Shown here piece after piece: positions 34,355-42,268 of a DNA stretch of 64,000 nt (positions are counted from its first letter, which is position 1; the number at the start of each line of letters is the position of its first letter). The stretch is taken from NCBI RefSeq assembly GCF_013415905.1, contig NZ_CP058909.1, positions 1,240,001-1,304,000 on the forward strand, given 5' to 3'. Made by a program: the position numbers and the translations under genes. The notes beneath the pieces are model-generated. The model had not been told where the DNA came from, made no database searches, and saw only the letters and a list, made by a program, of their open reading frames with translations. Origin of the DNA: Halosimplex pelagicum. Lineage in GTDB: Archaea; Halobacteriota; Halobacteria; Halobacteriales; Haloarculaceae.

Positions 34355-34782
34355 TTAATCAGAGCCACGTATCCAGCGTGCAATCTGCTGGCTGTACGTA
34401 TCGTACACCTCCAACTCGGTCTGAGCATCTCGTGTACTTCGGTGTAATCGATATGGCCGTACTCGTGGGCGAGCACGTTTCGAAACCCAATCGCGGCGAT
34501 GAGCGTCTCCGCGGTTCCCTCGTCAATGACGCCTTCTCGACGGAGAACGCGGATCGCGCCTTTGGATGTACTGCCATCGAATTCGAAGTCACGCGTTGCG
34601 ACGTGCTGGGCGAGATCGGCACATGCCTAGATAACGTTCTCAAACATCCGCTCGATGGCACGTTGTTCGGTCGTGTTCGCGAGGAACTCTTGACGGGACA
34701 ACGTCTCTCGTTTCTCCACAAGTTCGCCGTGGTACTGCTCGATCTGTTCGAGTTTGACCGAGACGACTCGCTCGTCAGCCAC
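34355..34782 (-). pseudogene. hepT: HepT-like HEPN toxin, inactivated
   Basis: From a GTG at 34782 the minus strand reads VADERVVSVKLEQIEQYHGE, RMFENVI then a TAG stop, then ACADLAQHVATRDFEFDG and AIGFRNVLAHEYGHIDYTEV. The HEPN RNase motif R-N-VLAH is present. After EML one base is missing; in the corrected frame it ends QTELEVYDTYSQQIARWIRG. The start overlaps the end of the MntA-like gene. One nonsense codon plus one frameshift make it a pseudogene. Confidence 0.8.
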
Positions 34783-35200
34783 GCAATCCGTCCTCCGCGA
34801 TCCGGTCGATTATCTCGGACTGTCTGTGGCGAACCTCCTCGCGGCGATCGCGAAACTCGGCCTCTACTTCTGTCTTGAACTCCCGGAACAGTTGCTCGTC
34901 ACCGCAGACGAATTCGCCGTTGAGGGCATCGTGTGCGACATCTATTGGCAGGGCTTCGAGGTCTGAGATGTCGACGAACGGGGCGTCTTCTCTTTGGAGG
35001 GTCCCTGACAGCAAACATCGCTTTCGAAAGCGGTCGGTGGTAGAATGCTCATCAGCGAATTTAACGGCGAGATCTAGATCTGACGATGATGTCGCCGTAC
35101 CCGTAATTTGCGATCCGAATGCGACCGCGAATGCAACAGCCGGATCGGAACAGATGGGCTCATCGAGAGTGGCAAGCGCCCCCGATCACCTGTCACTCAT
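34775..35200 (-). pseudogene. mntA: MntA-like nucleotidyltransferase antitoxin with early stop
   Basis: The frame from the ATG at 35198-35200 reads MSDR, a TGA stop, then SGALATLDEPICSDPAVAF, FGSQITGTATSSSDLDLAV and onward to GLRG. The GS...SSSDLDL motif is the nucleotidyltransferase active site of MNT antitoxins, which AMPylate HepT. Apart from the codon-5 stop the frame is intact, so a rare internal start is not excluded. Paired with the decayed HepT gene. Confidence 0.75.
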
Positions 35201-35263
35201 ATCCATATACGAACAACGGTGTATCAGCACAAAACAATTCCGTCGCAGTGGCTGGTCACGTTA

Positions 35264-35390
35264 CCTTCGAGTGCCTCGTTCACCCCGACAAACTCATCCA
35301 GAGAATCGAGCACGGTGACGACCTTCTTCAGGTTGTTTATCGCCTATTGGAGCAATCACAGTTTCGTCGAGATGGCTTCTCGACGCCGAA
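35264..35390 (-). pseudogene. relic of the VirB4-like ATPase gene (P-loop region)
   Basis: The minus strand reads STKL-stop-LLQ, then VVTVLDSLDEFVGVNEALEG, which lines up with STKLQLLRRAMYD and MLDPLEGFAGVNETLGG of the ATPase at 43532-45535. Two stops interrupt it. A second relic of the same gene lies at 35996-36570. Confidence 0.6.
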
Positions 35391-35501
35391 ATAATTGTGG
35401 ACACGCCGATAGACCTCGTTCTCCAAGTCTGTTCTATCAGCATTCTTCTCAATGAGAATTACACCAGTCAAGGAAATATCGTCGTACATCCGCGCAAGTT
35501 C

Positions 35502-35987
35502 GGTGAACTACCCCACCCTACTCGCTCACCGCTGACGCGATTCGCTCCTTGAGGACGGGGACTTAGCGCCTAATTCCAGTTAAAATTCCCGTGGATAATA
35601 TACGCGGAGGAGCGAGTCCGGGTGAGATCTCGGCCAGTGACCGGATTTGCTGGACCATTTGAATGGCCAAGTAGTTGGTCGACAGTATTTGTAGACTCAG
35701 AATTTTCCATAGAAAGACGCGTAACTACTCGTCCTCGGACTCGCGCGCCATCTTCGCAGCAGCCTCACGGCCCTTCTCAAGTTGTTCGATCGACTGGCCA
35801 GTTGTCTCAGCCAGTTCCTCGACCGTGGGGATGTTCTTCAGCGCCATCTTCTTGACTCCGATTAGTTACCTCTCTCGATTATACCTTTCGCAAAGGTGGA
35901 TCCCCAGAGATTTACCATCAAATGCCGGTGAACTACCTTCAAGGAGCGAACGGCGTCAGCCGTGAGCGAGTAGGTAGAGTGGTTCAC
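35502..35987. mobile_element. inverted-repeat-bounded element (MITE-like)
   Basis: About 52 bases at 35502-35554 (starting GGTGAACTACCCCACCCTAC) recur inverted at 35936-35987 (ending GAGTAGGTAGAGTGGTTCAC) with roughly 80% identity. The interior holds a 40-codon gene. A further single arm lies at 28319. It may be a small non-autonomous element or two IS605-type ends. Confidence 0.5.
35725..35847 (-). CDS. 40-residue protein
   Basis: A short gene that is easily missed. It starts MALKNIPTVEELAETTGQSI and goes on EQLEKGREAAAKMARESEDE. It is a plausible amphipathic helical protein with haloarchaeal acidity and coding-like third positions. It lies inside the inverted-repeat element. It could be an antitoxin-like or DNA-binding helix pair; no function assigned. 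Confidence 0.5.
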   Translation of the reverse strand: MALKNIPTVEELAETTGQSIEQLEKGREAAAKMARESEDE

Positions 35988-35995
35988 ATACTGTT

Positions 35996-36570
35996 TCATT
36001 TGAGACTCTTGAGCTCGAACTCACTCGCCCGAACCCGAAGCGGGAACCATCTTTCCTCGTCGATTCCAAGCAGCGCCTCGGAGAATCCGTCTTCGTCGTT
36101 TCCGGCCTTCGCGGTCCGAATCCAGTTCACTTCACGCTCACTCAATCCGAACCACTCGGCCAACTTCTCGGCTTCTTCCTGCACTCGATGGATCACCGTC
36201 ATCGAACAGAGGTTCGCGATCGTGCGTGCCTCCGGTGTCGGCGAAAACTCGCCGCCCATCTGCGTGATGAAGTGCAAGGATAGGTCGTAGTGGCGACTGT
36301 GGCGAACCGCTGTGTCCAAGAACTCTAGCGAGGTGGCGTCGTTCATCAGGTAGTGAGCCTCGTCGATGGCAAACACAACGCGCTTGTCAGTCTCTTTCAC
36401 TCGTTCGTAGACTGCATTGAACAGTACCTGCATCATCAGGCTCGTCTCCGAACGGCCGGCCGCACCCTCTTCCTGATGCAAGTCAAGGTACAGCACCGGC
36501 GAGTTTCGTCGAGAACGACTTCCCGGTACCCAACTGTTCGATGACCATTGTACAGTAGCTGGTTTCCCAT
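35996..36570 (-). pseudogene. internally deleted VirB4-like ATPase gene
   Basis: From 36570 leftwards the strand reads ETSYCTMVIEQLGTGKSFST (Walker A) then jumps to VLYLDLHQEEGAAGRSETSL, RVVFAIDEAHYLMND (Walker B) and the C-terminus FPLRVRASEFELKSLK. The jump deletes more than 150 residues present in the intact gene at 43532-45535 and changes frame. The remaining C-terminal 166 residues are about 90% identical to that gene, so the copy is fairly recent. Confidence 0.85.
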
Positions 36571-36612
36571 CTTGACCACAGACTTATAGCTATGTGCTAC
36601 TATCGTATTACC

Positions 36613-36942
36613 ATGAAGTACGCCAATGTCAGCGTCAAATTCCCCAAAGAACTCGATCGGGAACTCGAGCGATTTCTCGAGGAAACTGGTATCTACACGA
36701 ACAAGAGTGAGTTTATCAAGGAATCTGTTCGGCGACATCTGGTCGAGCTAAATAACGAACCAGCCATTGCAGCGCTCCGGACCGAGCAATTGCTCGCTCG
36801 CGCCGAACAGGAGTCACTTTCCGATGACGAGCTCCAACGTCGGCTTGACGCCTTCCGAAAGCGCGTTGACGAGGAGAATCTATCGGAGGCAGTCGAGACA
36901 GCACGCGAGGATACAGCCGAAGAGTTCGCCGATCACACGTGA
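36613..36942 (+). CDS. ribbon-helix-helix antitoxin
   Basis: A 109-residue protein. The N-terminal MKYANVSVKFPKELDRELER starts a CopG/Arc-type ribbon-helix-helix domain (YTNKSEFIKESVRRHLVEL), followed by an acidic helical toxin-binding tail. Start at 36613 is preferred because the beta strand begins there. The stop overlaps the GTG of a truncated PIN gene. A second, N-terminally truncated copy lies at 41690-41844. Confidence 0.82.
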   Translation: MKYANVSVKFPKELDRELERFLEETGIYTNKSEFIKESVRRHLVELNNEPAIAALRTEQLLARAEQESLSDDELQRRLDAFRKRVDEENLSEAVETAREDTAEEFADHT

Positions 36943-37020
36943 AGATTCTTGATACGAATCTCTGGGTATTCGGGACACTCGGGACGAATACCCGGGTCGA
37001 ACGTCTTTCAGACATCGGAA
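36939..37020 (+). pseudogene. truncated PIN toxin (N-terminal fragment)
   Basis: From the GTG at 36939, VKILDTNLWVFGTLGTNTRV matches the first residues of the PIN gene at 41841, including the first catalytic Asp. Similarity ends after about 25 residues. The toxin is lost while its antitoxin upstream is intact. Confidence 0.75.
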
Positions 37021-37181
37021 CCGAGCATCTACGATCCTCACAAACGTCGGTGGATCCGCTTCATTCCGTCCGAGCCAGCAGAACCTCTCGGAAATAACGA
37101 TCGAGCATATCGAGTGATAGGTCCGGCTCGGCTTACAGATATCGGCCCTTCTGTGATCAGCTACACCCGTCGCGGCCTACT

Positions 37182-37342
37182 CTATTCTTCCACGAAATCA
37201 ATCATCGCAACTGTAAAGCAGTCACAACAGAACTCATCAGCGACCTCAAGCGCCTTCCCTAACGTCGTCTCGACGAAATCTCCTGGGGGTTCGACGTAGT
37301 CAGCGTCATGTATCGTTGTGTATCCTGATTCAATGTCTTCGC
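37182..37342 (-). pseudogene. C-terminal fragment of an unknown gene cut by a TnpB element
   Basis: The minus strand reads GYTTIHDADYVEPPGDFVET and ALEVADEFCCDCFTVAMIDF, ending VEE. Codon character is good, but the 5' part is replaced by the right end of the TnpB element at 37343. The protein family is not recognised. Confidence 0.45.
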
Positions 37343-38800
37343 CGTTGACATCCTCCCCGCCCTGAAGGGCGAGGATTCCCGAGCGTTGGGGTATTACGGT
37401 TCGCAACCCACCTGTTCCCTCGGGCGGAACGACCCAGAGGTTTGGTTGAACAGGTAGGCTACTGGCCGTGCCAAACGACCGTTACTCATATCCTCCGTTG
37501 GAGGATTCTGAGTTATCTTTCTGCGAATATTCACCGCACCATTCACGTCCGTGTTCATCGTTGCACAGCACGATTCACAGACATACAGGCCACGTTCCAC
37601 ACGGTTGGCGTCACGCTTCCGTCCACAGCACGAACACGTCTTCGACGTATCTCTCTCGGAAACACGGTCAACAAGGATTCCGTGTTCCTCTGCTTTGTAC
37701 TCCAAGAGCGTCGTGAAGCGGTCAAACTCCCACCCGTGGAGTTTCTTGTTCCCGCTTCGACCCCAGTTCCGTGACTCTCCGTTCTCGTCTTCACGAATCT
37801 CGCTCAAGTCACCGATGGCAATACGACCAACTTCGTGGCCGATGCACCGCTCTACAACGTGCTTGGCGAGCGAGTGCAGGAAGTGGTCTTTCCGACGCGA
37901 GAGTTTCTGTCGGGCGCGAAGCGCACGGTGTGACGGGCCGTTCTCGCCCTCTGTGTCGTACTCGTCACGAGTGAAGTAGTGCTTGTCCTGTTTCAGCACG
38001 TTCCCCGGATACAACTCGGCGTCACCGTTGTCGTAAGCGATCGCGAGGTAGTTCTTGATGCCGAGGTCGATCCCCGCCGTGTTGTCTCCCGGTGCGTCCT
38101 CGACGGGAATTTCGACCTTACAGACGAGGTGCAGTTCCCAGCGGTCGCCGTTCCAGACGGCGCGAACCTGCTGGATGTTCTCCACAGTCACGTCTGGTCG
38201 TGTTTTGTACTCACAGAGGATGAAGTCTGAGCGGTGGTTCTTTAGGTTGAATCCCTTGCTTAGACGAAGTTGGTTGTGCTTCGTGTCATGCTTGATGCCT
38301 TTCTGCTTCCACGTCACGGTGGAGCGCGGGTGTTCGTCGCCGTGTTTGCGATAGCCCGGTGGGTTGGCGTCCTCGTCTCCGCGTTGGCGTGCTTTGTACC
38401 AACCGGTGAACGACTCAGCAAGCTCTTCAAGAACTCGCTGACTTGACTGAGAATGTAGGTCACTGTATCGTTCGTGTTCCTTGAGTTCGGATTTGAGTTC
38501 GCCGTCGTCGGGTATTTCCCCGTCTTCATCCCATCGGCCTTGCGTGTAGTATCGGGCGACATTCCACAGTTTCGACGCGGAGAACCCGCACTGGTTGAGG
38601 TCGTCACTCACCTGTTGGTGGTTAACTATTTTCGCTCGATAGGTGCGAGTTGTTTCCAGCATCGGACTGTGTTCATAACCAGTTATGAGAGATTGTATAT
38701 TAAATCCAACGACTGGGCGTAGAATATCCAGCAGTGCCATGGAACGTGGTTAGTGGAGGAGTTGTCGGCTGTATCCCCGCCCTAAAGGGCGAGGTTTTGG
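37343..38800 (-). mobile_element. IS1341-type (tnpB-only IS200/IS605) element
   Basis: It contains a tnpB gene without tnpA. The right end has the hairpin CGCCCTGAAGGGCG in a GACATCCTCC context (37344-37371). The left end has CGCCCTAAAGGGCG (38778-38791). Borders are approximate because these elements make no target duplication. Confidence 0.65.
37394..38662 (-). CDS. tnpB: TnpB-family RNA-guided nuclease homologue with altered RuvC motif
   Basis: A 422-residue protein (start chosen at MLETTRTYRAKIV, 38662). The RuvC first Asp is in AGIDLGIKNYLAIAY. The zinc ribbon is CSCCGRKRDAN ... CESCCAT, and the last Asp lies in NTDVNGAVNI. The central strand reads RIAIGDLSEIRED: Gly where the standard catalytic Glu (E-D-L) stands. 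Either the acid is supplied from another position, as proposed for some TnpB groups, or the nuclease is weak or dead. No tnpA is adjacent. Confidence 0.85.
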   Translation of the reverse strand: MLETTRTYRAKIVNHQQVSDDLNQCGFSASKLWNVARYYTQGRWDEDGEIPDDGELKSELKEHERYSDLHSQSSQRVLEELAESFTGWYKARQRGDEDANPPGYRKHGDEHPRSTVTWKQKGIKHDTKHNQLRLSKGFNLKNHRSDFILCEYKTRPDVTVENIQQVRAVWNGDRWELHLVCKVEIPVEDAPGDNTAGIDLGIKNYLAIAYDNGDAELYPGNVLKQDKHYFTRDEYDTEGENGPSHRALRARQKLSRRKDHFLHSLAKHVVERCIGHEVGRIAIGDLSEIREDENGESRNWGRSGNKKLHGWEFDRFTTLLEYKAEEHGILVDRVSERDTSKTCSCCGRKRDANRVERGLYVCESCCATMNTDVNGAVNIRRKITQNPPTEDMSNGRLARPVAYLFNQTSGSFRPREQVGCEP

Positions 38801-38926
38801 CCTTGAAACTTCCATAATTCCCTTTTCCCTGCTCGATTGGATGGCTAATTCTTCCTTCACTTCTCCCTTCACTATACTGCGGCGGATCCAATGTCGGCTC
38901 CCGATTGTATCTATTTGTGCATAGTG

Positions 38927-39574
38927 CTACTGCAATTCATCTTTGGATGGTCCGTCCCAATCAGCCGTTGAGTCGAACAGGCGGTGTTGATTTTCGAGCC
39001 ACTCGACCTCGTGGTACGTCACATCGTCTTGGATATCGTATTCTATCGGAAGCGGATCTGAGGTTCGATTCGTGTAGGTGAGATTGATTTCGATACAAGG
39101 TCCGTGCTCGGAGACGCAGTCAAATCCATCGTCACATGGGTATGCGACGCTGAACCACCGGATTTGGAACCCAAAGTGGTCACAAACATCTCTGACGACT
39201 GCCGCGTCACAGTAGGGCGTATGGACCCATAACTCACCGCCAGCGTACGCTTGAGCCTTGACACACCAGATCTCATCGAGCGACCGAAGAAACTTCGCGG
39301 CGCGATTGTAGTGCGCTTCAGTCAGGCGTTCCCACCAGTAATATCGCTCAATCTGGTCAACCAGCAATTGGAAGCAATCACCGCACACATCGTACTCTTT
39401 CTCCCCGAGACAGATGTCGTGGAGTTCAGCACAGTGGGGAGTAGCGCACGCCTCGCACGTGGGGGAAGAGCTTGTATCCCTGCAGAATGATCCTTCGTTA
39501 GGGTCAAGGCGCTGGGGAGACGCGTCGCTACACTCTGTCTGGTCGGACTTGCTTGGGTCGGTATTCTCGGTCAT
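38927..39574 (-). CDS. Cys-rich acidic protein of unknown function
   Basis: A 215-residue protein with a zinc-finger-like N-terminal region (CEACATPHCAELHDIC, then CGDCFQLL). A globular part follows with WWERLTEAHYNRAAKFLRSL, WCVKAQAYAGGELWVHTPYC and a beta-rich C-terminus. Codon use suggests a real gene. Paired cysteines suggest metal binding; function unknown. It is isolated between TnpB and toxin-antitoxin genes. Confidence 0.65.
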   Translation of the reverse strand: MTENTDPSKSDQTECSDASPQRLDPNEGSFCRDTSSSPTCEACATPHCAELHDICLGEKEYDVCGDCFQLLVDQIERYYWWERLTEAHYNRAAKFLRSLDEIWCVKAQAYAGGELWVHTPYCDAAVVRDVCDHFGFQIRWFSVAYPCDDGFDCVSEHGPCIEINLTYTNRTSDPLPIEYDIQDDVTYHEVEWLENQHRLFDSTADWDGPSKDELQ

Positions 39575-39871
39575 TGGTCTCTAACCGAGAACCATCAGTC
39601 ACGGACGTGATTGGGTTCCCGGCTATAGTAGAATCTGGAAGTCATTTCTGGCCCAAACGGTGTAGAAAGGTATTCTCTGTCAGTTTTCGATGTTCTGCAG
39701 AGATGAGTGAGCAAAGACCTCTGGAGATTACTATAGAACCCGATCGACGGGACACCAACCATCTGTAATAGCAGATGGCGGGTTGCTGTAAATAGTTTCT
39801 GTGCGCTCCATCAGAGGGGTTCTAAGTACGCCCCGAAAGGCTCGGATGGGGCGATAGAGGATGAAGAAGGT
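39575..39871. other. non-coding stretch
   Basis: About 300 bases between two minus-strand genes. A short GC-rich imperfect stem (GCCCCGAAAGGCTCGGATGG, about 39832) could be a terminator for the upstream region. Nothing else is supported. Confidence 0.4.
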
Positions 39872-40483
39872 TCAGGAGAGTAGTCTGTCCGATAGATACT
39901 CCGAGCAATCAACCGGGATTGCTTCCCATGCCGCTTGAATCGCCTGGTACCCAGTCCATCCTTCTCCGTGAAGCATCTCACCGCAGGCCTGACAAAACTC
40001 TTCGACAGTACACTTGTCGGCATCGAGTAACAGATACAGTAAAAACGTGGGAGCAACGGCCTTTCCGGTCGTTTCTTCTGCGTCGTCGAAGATACGATTG
40101 ATTGACCGACGGCCGTGCTTATCCATCAAAATCGCAAATCGATACAAGTCGGTGTTCTGTTCAATCTCTGTGCGAATTGACTTCTCTCCCGCATCTTCTC
40201 CGTGCGGACGAGGAACACATGGAACTACAGCAAACGATTCGTTCTCGTCATTAGCGAACGGCTCAAGTGCCTTTTTGCTCCCGTGATGGACCCATTCCTC
40301 TCTCGTCCCTTCGGGCGCATACTCAGAGTTCTTTCGAACGTGTCGTTCAAGTTCTTGGTAACAGACGTTCGTTGTCGTCAGATTCAGGGTCTTCGTGAGA
40401 TGAGACCAGAGATTTGTGTTTGCGACAGCGATCAGTGCGTCAGTATCGACGATAATCGGAGAGCGCACTTCATCATCCGTCAT
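39872..40483 (-). CDS. PIN-like toxin (long form)
   Basis: A 203-residue protein. IIVDTDALIAVANTNLWSHL has the first PIN Asp, VCYQELERH the Glu, and AGEKSIRTEIEQ is the usual GE-x-S motif of this PIN subgroup. The C-terminal 70 residues are extra helices. The antitoxin-like gene ends two bases upstream. Predicted RNase toxin. Confidence 0.72.
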   Translation of the reverse strand: MTDDEVRSPIIVDTDALIAVANTNLWSHLTKTLNLTTTNVCYQELERHVRKNSEYAPEGTREEWVHHGSKKALEPFANDENESFAVVPCVPRPHGEDAGEKSIRTEIEQNTDLYRFAILMDKHGRRSINRIFDDAEETTGKAVAPTFLLYLLLDADKCTVEEFCQACGEMLHGEGWTGYQAIQAAWEAIPVDCSEYLSDRLLS

Positions 40484-40485
40484 CG

Positions 40486-40794
40486 CTACTCTTGGAATAC
40501 CCCAGTCGTATCAAGTTCTGAAGCTTCCTCAAAGGCGTTCCGCTCGCGCTCGATCTCCTCTAGGCCATCATCGAGAAGAATCTCTGCAACGTCTTTAGAG
40601 ATGTCTCCCTGCTTGTACTGCTGGTGAAGCGTGATTTTCTCTTCGTCCGAAAGGGCTTCTCGAAGTTTCTCGCGGAGCCCCTGTCGGGCAAGCTCACTAA
40701 TGTTTATCCCCCCGAGACGCATCTGGTCGACGACTTGCGTTGCTTCCTTCTCAGCTTCCCCTCGGAACTGGATTTTGTCGTTGTTCGTCGCCAT
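40486..40794 (-). CDS. antitoxin-like helical protein
   Basis: A 102-residue charged protein: MRLGGINISELARQGLREKL resembles a ribbon-helix-helix second helix. EILLDDGLEEIERERNAFEE forms the acidic C-terminal helix. The two-base spacing to the PIN-like gene supports a toxin-antitoxin pair. Confidence 0.7.
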   Translation of the reverse strand: MATNNDKIQFRGEAEKEATQVVDQMRLGGINISELARQGLREKLREALSDEEKITLHQQYKQGDISKDVAEILLDDGLEEIERERNAFEEASELDTTGVFQE

Positions 40795-41099
40795 CTTACC
40801 GACTCGTTCGTTCCCTACGGCAATAGATGTTGTGACGCGCCATCCGTGTCATCACAAATTCCACTACTGGGCTACGGCTTGAGAAAATATATTCGTCGCT
40901 CTTGCGTAGCTCATTGTTGATGGGTCGTTGTCTTGCGATTTTGGTGGTCGGTAACTGCCACAGTGACCACTGCTGAACACCGGCATCACTGATTCACACC
41001 GGTTGAACTCTTTCCCGGAACCACAGAACGAGATATCAACAACCTGCGTCACAAGAGCGAATCGTTGGTGTACGATGTCCAGTCCTACTTGGGAAGTGG
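40795..41099. other. non-coding stretch
   Basis: Promoter region of the toxin-antitoxin pair plus about 200 bases without gene character. It leads into the SWIM-protein relic. Confidence 0.45.
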
Positions 41100-41109
41100 T
41101 TCCTTCCTG

Positions 41110-41509
41110 GTGCGAACGCAGCCTCATCGGGGAACGTTATCGCGACACTCCCCACACGCTTCGTCGGGGGTCCCCTCTCCACCATTCGAATCGGTGGCAA
41201 TCTTGATCTGGCCACCGTCTGGAGCGACTGACTTGGGATCTCTCTGATCCGCGATCGCATCGACGAGTGGTCGTCGGATCGCAACCGTAACGCGATGCTT
41301 GCATGCGCCCTCGTGGTGTTCGTCGGTCGGTCAGGAACACGAAACTGGCACACTGTCGCTGATGCGGACGAGGTATTCGTGCTCGCTCGGGTGTTCGTGA
41401 CTGCCGTTGCGAACCTGGACACCCGTGGAGGCGAGCGTGAATTCGAAGGTTCATACTGGCCCCGTTTGGCGACACGACTCGTGAACTCGAGCTCGTTGAG
41501 GGGATGCAT
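41110..41509 (-). pseudogene. SWIM zinc-finger protein relic
   Basis: It starts MHPLNELEFTSRVAKRGQYE at 41509, like the intact gene at 51866-52342. It then shifts frame: FTLASTGVQVRNGSHEHPSE and HEYLVRISDSVPVS, then a stop, then EGACKHRVTVAIRRPLVDAI. At least one frameshift and one stop are present. The upstream leader hairpin is still in place. Confidence 0.75.
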
Positions 41510-41534
41510 GCTGGTTTCCAGAGCACCCTACCGA

Positions 41535-41564
41535 GAGCGCTCCGCCCCTGGTGGCGCTAATAAA
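41535..41564 (-). promoter_or_regulatory. conserved leader hairpin with TATA-like box
   Basis: On the minus strand TTTTATTAGCGCCACCAGGG then GCGGAGCGCT: an AT-box followed by a GC-rich stem, ending 25 bases before the ATG at 41509. Same architecture as at 52366, 54868, 55598, 60921 and 63469. Confidence 0.55.
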
Positions 41565-41596
41565 ATCGCTTGCGGTGCGTTTCCCCTTTACCGAAT

Positions 41597-41640
41597 CTTA
41601 TGTAACAATAGGCCCTCGTAGGTCCGGATTGTTACCTAAG
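41597..41640. promoter_or_regulatory. inverted repeat CTTATGTAACAAT, operator-like
   Basis: CTTATGTAACAAT (41597-41609) faces ATTGTTACCTAAG (41628-41640), with 12 of 13 positions pairing. It sits about 90 bases upstream of the SWIM relic start, beyond the leader hairpin. Related repeats are at 61068-61111 and 63613-63657. Confidence 0.6.
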
Positions 41641-41689
41641 ATCTATCTGTGAGCCGCTTCTGAAACAGTAAACAGAGATAGCGTACGTG

Positions 41690-41844
41690 ACATCCTCGCT
41701 CGCGCCGAACAGGAGCCGCTTCCTGATGAAGAGCTCCAGCATCGGCTTGACGCCCTCCGAGAACGCGTTGACGAGGAGAACCTATCGGAGGCTGTCGAGA
41801 CAGCATGCGAGGATACAGCCGGAGAGTTTGTCGACCACACGTGA
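41690..41844 (+). pseudogene. C-terminal fragment of the RHH antitoxin
   Basis: The plus strand encodes LARAEQEPLPDEELQHRLDA, RERVDEENLSEAVETACEDT and ends VDHT, matching the second half of the antitoxin at 36613-36942. The ribbon-helix-helix DNA-binding part is missing. The stop overlaps the PIN start as in the intact pair. Confidence 0.8.
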
Positions 41845-42197
41845 AGATTCTTGATACGAATCTCTGGGTATTCGGAACGCTGAGGACGAACGCTCGGGCA
41901 GAACGTATTCTAAATGAAATAGAATGCGGAGAGACAGTGTCTGCAATTAATGCATACATGGTTCAGGAAGCGCTCAACGCGTTCGATAGGACCCCAAGTT
42001 TTAGTCCTGAAGAGCGTGACGAGCTGAAAACCCTCTTCTTCTTCTCGCGGCTGACGCGGATGACTGGTCTCATCGAAGCGCCCTCGAGCCGCGACTTCGC
42101 TGACTCGCTACTTGATGAACGCCGTTCGAATGTTCACAGGCGGTACAAGGCGGATACCCCGACCCTTGAGGTCAGGGAGGAAGTCGACACCAGATGA
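41841..42197 (+). CDS. PIN toxin with C-terminus replaced by TnpB element
   Basis: A 118-codon frame from the GTG at 41841. VKILDTNLWVFGTLRTNARA carries the first Asp and VSAINAYMVQEALNAFDRTP the Glu. From about residue 105 the protein (TPTLEVREEVDTR) is encoded by the left end of the following TnpB element, so the last catalytic acids are lost. Probably inactive. Mirror image of the pair at 36613-37020, where the antitoxin survives. Confidence 0.65.
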   Translation: MKILDTNLWVFGTLRTNARAERILNEIECGETVSAINAYMVQEALNAFDRTPSFSPEERDELKTLFFFSRLTRMTGLIEAPSSRDFADSLLDERRSNVHRRYKADTPTLEVREEVDTR

Positions 42198-42268
42198 CAC
42201 AAACCATGCTACGATGGCAAGCCGGACCCAAATGCATAAGTAACATCGGCCGTATATGTGAAAATACA

